In this document: positions 6,181 through 7,671 of the stretch, in pieces
Layout of the letters: every line of letters starts with the position of its first letter
Position numbering within the stretch: the first letter of the stretch is position 1
Source of the DNA: Gemmobacter sp.
GTDB taxonomy: Bacteria > Pseudomonadota > Alphaproteobacteria > Rhodobacterales > Rhodobacteraceae
NCBI GenBank assembly: GCA_003509785.1
Contig: DOMY01000041.1
Coordinates: forward strand, 5,807-13,477
Direction: 5' to 3'
Length of the DNA: 7,671 nucleotides
Position numbers and translations under genes: made by a program
Notes under the pieces: model-generated
What the model was told of the DNA's origin: nothing
Databases searched by the model: none
Seen by the model: only the letters and a program-made list of their open reading frames with translations

Positions 6181-7023
6181 ATGATGCTGGACGGGCCGGA
6201 AGCCGCAACTCTGCAACGCAGCCATGGCGAGGCCAAGGTGGCCATTGCCATGCGGGGCGGACGGGCCGCACTTTCCGGGCTGTATCAGCGCGGCTCTGCC
6301 AAGGCCTTTCTGCCTTTGGGCGGCGGTGCCCCGGCGGAGGTGGTGTTTCTTAACACCTCTGGCGGGCTGACAGGAGGCGATAGCCTGCGGTTTTCGCTGA
6401 CCGTTGCCCCCGATCTGACGCTGACGGCAACAACGCAGACTGCCGAACGCGCCTATGCCGCGTCCAGCGGGCAGGCCAGGGTGGAAGTGGCGCTGGAAGT
6501 GGCACAGGCTGGGCGGTTGGACTGGTTGCCGCAAGAAACCATACTGTTTGAAAACAGCCACTTGCACCGCAAGACGACAATCACGCTCGCAACCGATGCC
6601 AGCTGCCTGATGGCCGAAACACTGGTTCTGGGGCGCCATGCCATGGGCGAAACCCTGTCGGCCGCCCGGCTGATCGACCAGCGGCAGATCCTGCGTAGCG
6701 GTCGGCCGGTCTGGTCAGATACGCTGGCGCTGGGGCCTGGGGCGCTGGCTGATGGCAACCTGCCGGCACTGCTGGGCGCTGCGCGTTGCTATGCAGTGAT
6801 TGCCTTCGTGACACAGGGCGCAGAAGATGCCGCATCGGCCCTGCGCCCACTTCTGGCCAACCCTGATTGTGATACGGCACTGTCAGCCTGGAATGGGCGG
6901 CTGATCCTGCGTCTGGCCGCACCCGCGCTCTGGCCGCTGAAACAACAGATGGCGCGGCTACTTTCCCAGTTGCGTGGCCGACCCTTGCCCAGGGTCTGGC
7001 AGATGAATGGAGATATCGCATGA
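6181..7023 (+). CDS. ureD: urease accessory protein UreD
   Basis: UreD (UreH) is a cytoplasmic scaffold that binds apo-urease and, with UreF and UreG, delivers nickel to the active site. The 280-residue length is typical. The family hallmark LNTSGGLTGGD is at residues 57-67. TTQTAERAYAASSGQA follows, then WLPQETILFENSHLHR near 118-133. Next is a segment with LGRHAMGE and a C-terminal RPLPRVWQ stretch, all as expected for UreD. Two adjacent ATGs (6181 and 6184) follow GGGGGG at 6174-6179. The second gives a more usual 4-base spacing and would remove one Met. UreD is the first gene of the urease operon, as in many alphaproteobacteria. Its stop overlaps the ureA start (ATGA at 7020-7023). ureE, ureF and ureG are expected downstream of ureC. 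Confidence 0.95.
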   Translation: MMLDGPEAATLQRSHGEAKVAIAMRGGRAALSGLYQRGSAKAFLPLGGGAPAEVVFLNTSGGLTGGDSLRFSLTVAPDLTLTATTQTAERAYAASSGQARVEVALEVAQAGRLDWLPQETILFENSHLHRKTTITLATDASCLMAETLVLGRHAMGETLSAARLIDQRQILRSGRPVWSDTLALGPGALADGNLPALLGAARCYAVIAFVTQGAEDAASALRPLLANPDCDTALSAWNGRLILRLAAPALWPLKQQMARLLSQLRGRPLPRVWQMNGDIA

Positions 7024-7322
7024 ACCTGACCCCCCGCGAACGGGAAAAGCTCATGATCAGCCTGGCGGCCATGGTGGCGCGCAATCGGCTGGCCCGTGGC
7101 GTGAAGCTCAACCATCCAGAGGCCATCGCGCTGATCACCGATTTCGTGGTGGAGGGCGCGCGCGATGGCCGCGCTGTTGCCGATCTGATGGAGGCGGGAG
7201 CCCATGTGATCACGGTGGATCAGTGCATGGTCGGCGTGCCCGAGATGATCCATTCGGTTCAGGTGGAGGCCACGTTTCCAGATGGCACCAAACTTGTCAC
7301 CGTTCACCACCCGATCCGCTAA
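7020..7322 (+). CDS. ureA: urease subunit gamma UreA
   Basis: UreA is the small gamma subunit of urease, which hydrolyses urea to ammonia and carbamate in the cytoplasm. It is structural and does not carry the nickel site. The 100-residue product matches the family along its whole length. It has the N-terminal MNLTPREREKL, then RGVKLNHPEAIALI (26-39), the EGARDG stretch (45-50), and VDQCMVGVPEMI near 66-77. It ends in VTVHHPIR. The gene is separate from ureB, unlike the fused UreAB of Helicobacter. The ATG overlaps the ureD stop, and GGAGA at 7009-7013 inside ureD gives it its own ribosome site 6 bases upstream. Confidence 0.98.
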   Translation: MNLTPREREKLMISLAAMVARNRLARGVKLNHPEAIALITDFVVEGARDGRAVADLMEAGAHVITVDQCMVGVPEMIHSVQVEATFPDGTKLVTVHHPIR

Positions 7323-7326
7323 GAGG
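7321..7326 (+). promoter_or_regulatory. ribosome-binding site that sets the ureB start
   Basis: AAGAGG ends 5 bases before ATG 7332. The upstream in-frame GTG at 7326 overlaps this site, so it cannot be the start served by it. The ureB start is therefore placed at 7332. Confidence 0.75.
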
Positions 7327-7331
7327 TGCCC

Positions 7332-7637
7332 ATGATACCCGGAGAAATCTTTCCTGCTGAAGGCTTTATCACCCTCAACGACGGGGCAGAGGCGATCACG
7401 TTGATGGTGGCGAATACGGGTGACCGGCCGATTCAGGTGGGCAGCCACTACCATTTTGCCGAAACCAACGCGGGGTTGAGCTTTGATCGTGCGGCGGCGC
7501 GTGGAAAGCGGCTGGATATCGCTTCGGGCACGGCGGTGCGGTTCGAGCCGGGGCAGGCGCGTGAGGTGCGGCTGGTGCCTTTCGGCGGGCTGCGCCGGGT
7601 CTACGGGTTCAACCAACAGGTCATGGGAGATCTGTAA
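7332..7637 (+). CDS. ureB: urease subunit beta UreB
   Basis: UreB is the beta subunit of the urease (UreABC)3 complex and packs against the catalytic alpha subunit. The 101-residue product begins MIPGEIFPAEG, the standard UreB start. It carries NTGDRPIQVGSHYHFAETN at 28-46 with the strongly conserved GSHYHF (37-42), then RLDIASGTAVRFEPG, and a C-terminus with VPFGGLRRVYGFNQQVMG. Length and motifs are ordinary for the family. It follows ureA by 9 bases and its TAA stop is directly followed by the ureC ATG (TAAATG). A longer GTG start at 7326 would add only Met-Pro and lacks ribosome-site support. Confidence 0.97.
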   Translation: MIPGEIFPAEGFITLNDGAEAITLMVANTGDRPIQVGSHYHFAETNAGLSFDRAAARGKRLDIASGTAVRFEPGQAREVRLVPFGGLRRVYGFNQQVMGDL

Positions 7638-7671
7638 ATGGCTGTCAGAATTTCGCGCCCCGCCTATGCGG
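7638..7671 (+). CDS. ureC: urease subunit alpha UreC, N-terminal fragment
   Basis: Only the first 11 codons are inside the window, encoding MAVRISRPAYA. This fits the start of the catalytic alpha subunit, whose family members usually begin M-x-x-x-I-S-R-x-x-Y-A before the MFGPTTGD motif. The nickel ligands and active-site residues lie beyond the edge. The ATG abuts the ureB stop, and GGGAG at 7625-7629 is a good ribosome site 8 bases upstream. The identification rests on these few residues plus the operon order ureDABC, which makes it strong. Confidence 0.93.
   Translation, partial: MAVRISRPAYA

Overview
The window is GC-rich alphaproteobacterial chromosome, most likely from Rhodobacterales (the Rhodobacter/Roseobacter group). 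I base this on the sequence style of FlgE, FlgK and MotB, on CtrA-like sites in front of the flagellar genes, and on the gene order. The lineage is inferred from remembered family sequences, not from a search. All genes lie on the + strand and the coding density is very high.

Layout: (1) bases 1-222 are the C-terminal end of an ABC transporter ATPase, most like the YnjD/ThiQ (thiamine-type) group. (2) Bases 304-6028 are a five-gene flagellar block, motB - flgE - flgK - flgL - flgI: the stator subunit, the hook, the two hook-filament junction proteins and the P-ring. flgK, flgL and flgI are packed with a 1-base gap and an ATGA overlap. The two clear gaps in front of motB and flgE each hold a near match to the CtrA full site TTAA-N7-TTAA. 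(3) Bases 6029-6180 are a 152-base, locally AT-rich intergenic region with a dyad that resembles an NtrC box. (4) From base 6181 to the end is the start of a urease operon, ureD - ureA - ureB - ureC, with ureC cut off after 11 codons. These genes are also translationally coupled.

How the genes work together: the flagellar genes supply parts of the hook-basal body and motor. They need partners that are not in the window (MotA, FlgD, FlgH, flagellin). The urease genes encode the gamma and beta subunits, the start of the alpha subunit and the UreD nickel-insertion factor. The remaining accessory genes (ureE, F, G) presumably follow downstream. Two unrelated programmes, motility (probably CtrA) and nitrogen scavenging (possibly NtrC), meet at 6029-6180.

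I see no mobile element, CRISPR array, RNA gene or broken gene. I do not see an undescribed system here. The observations most worth testing are the regulatory sites and the isolation of the five flagellar genes between metabolic loci.
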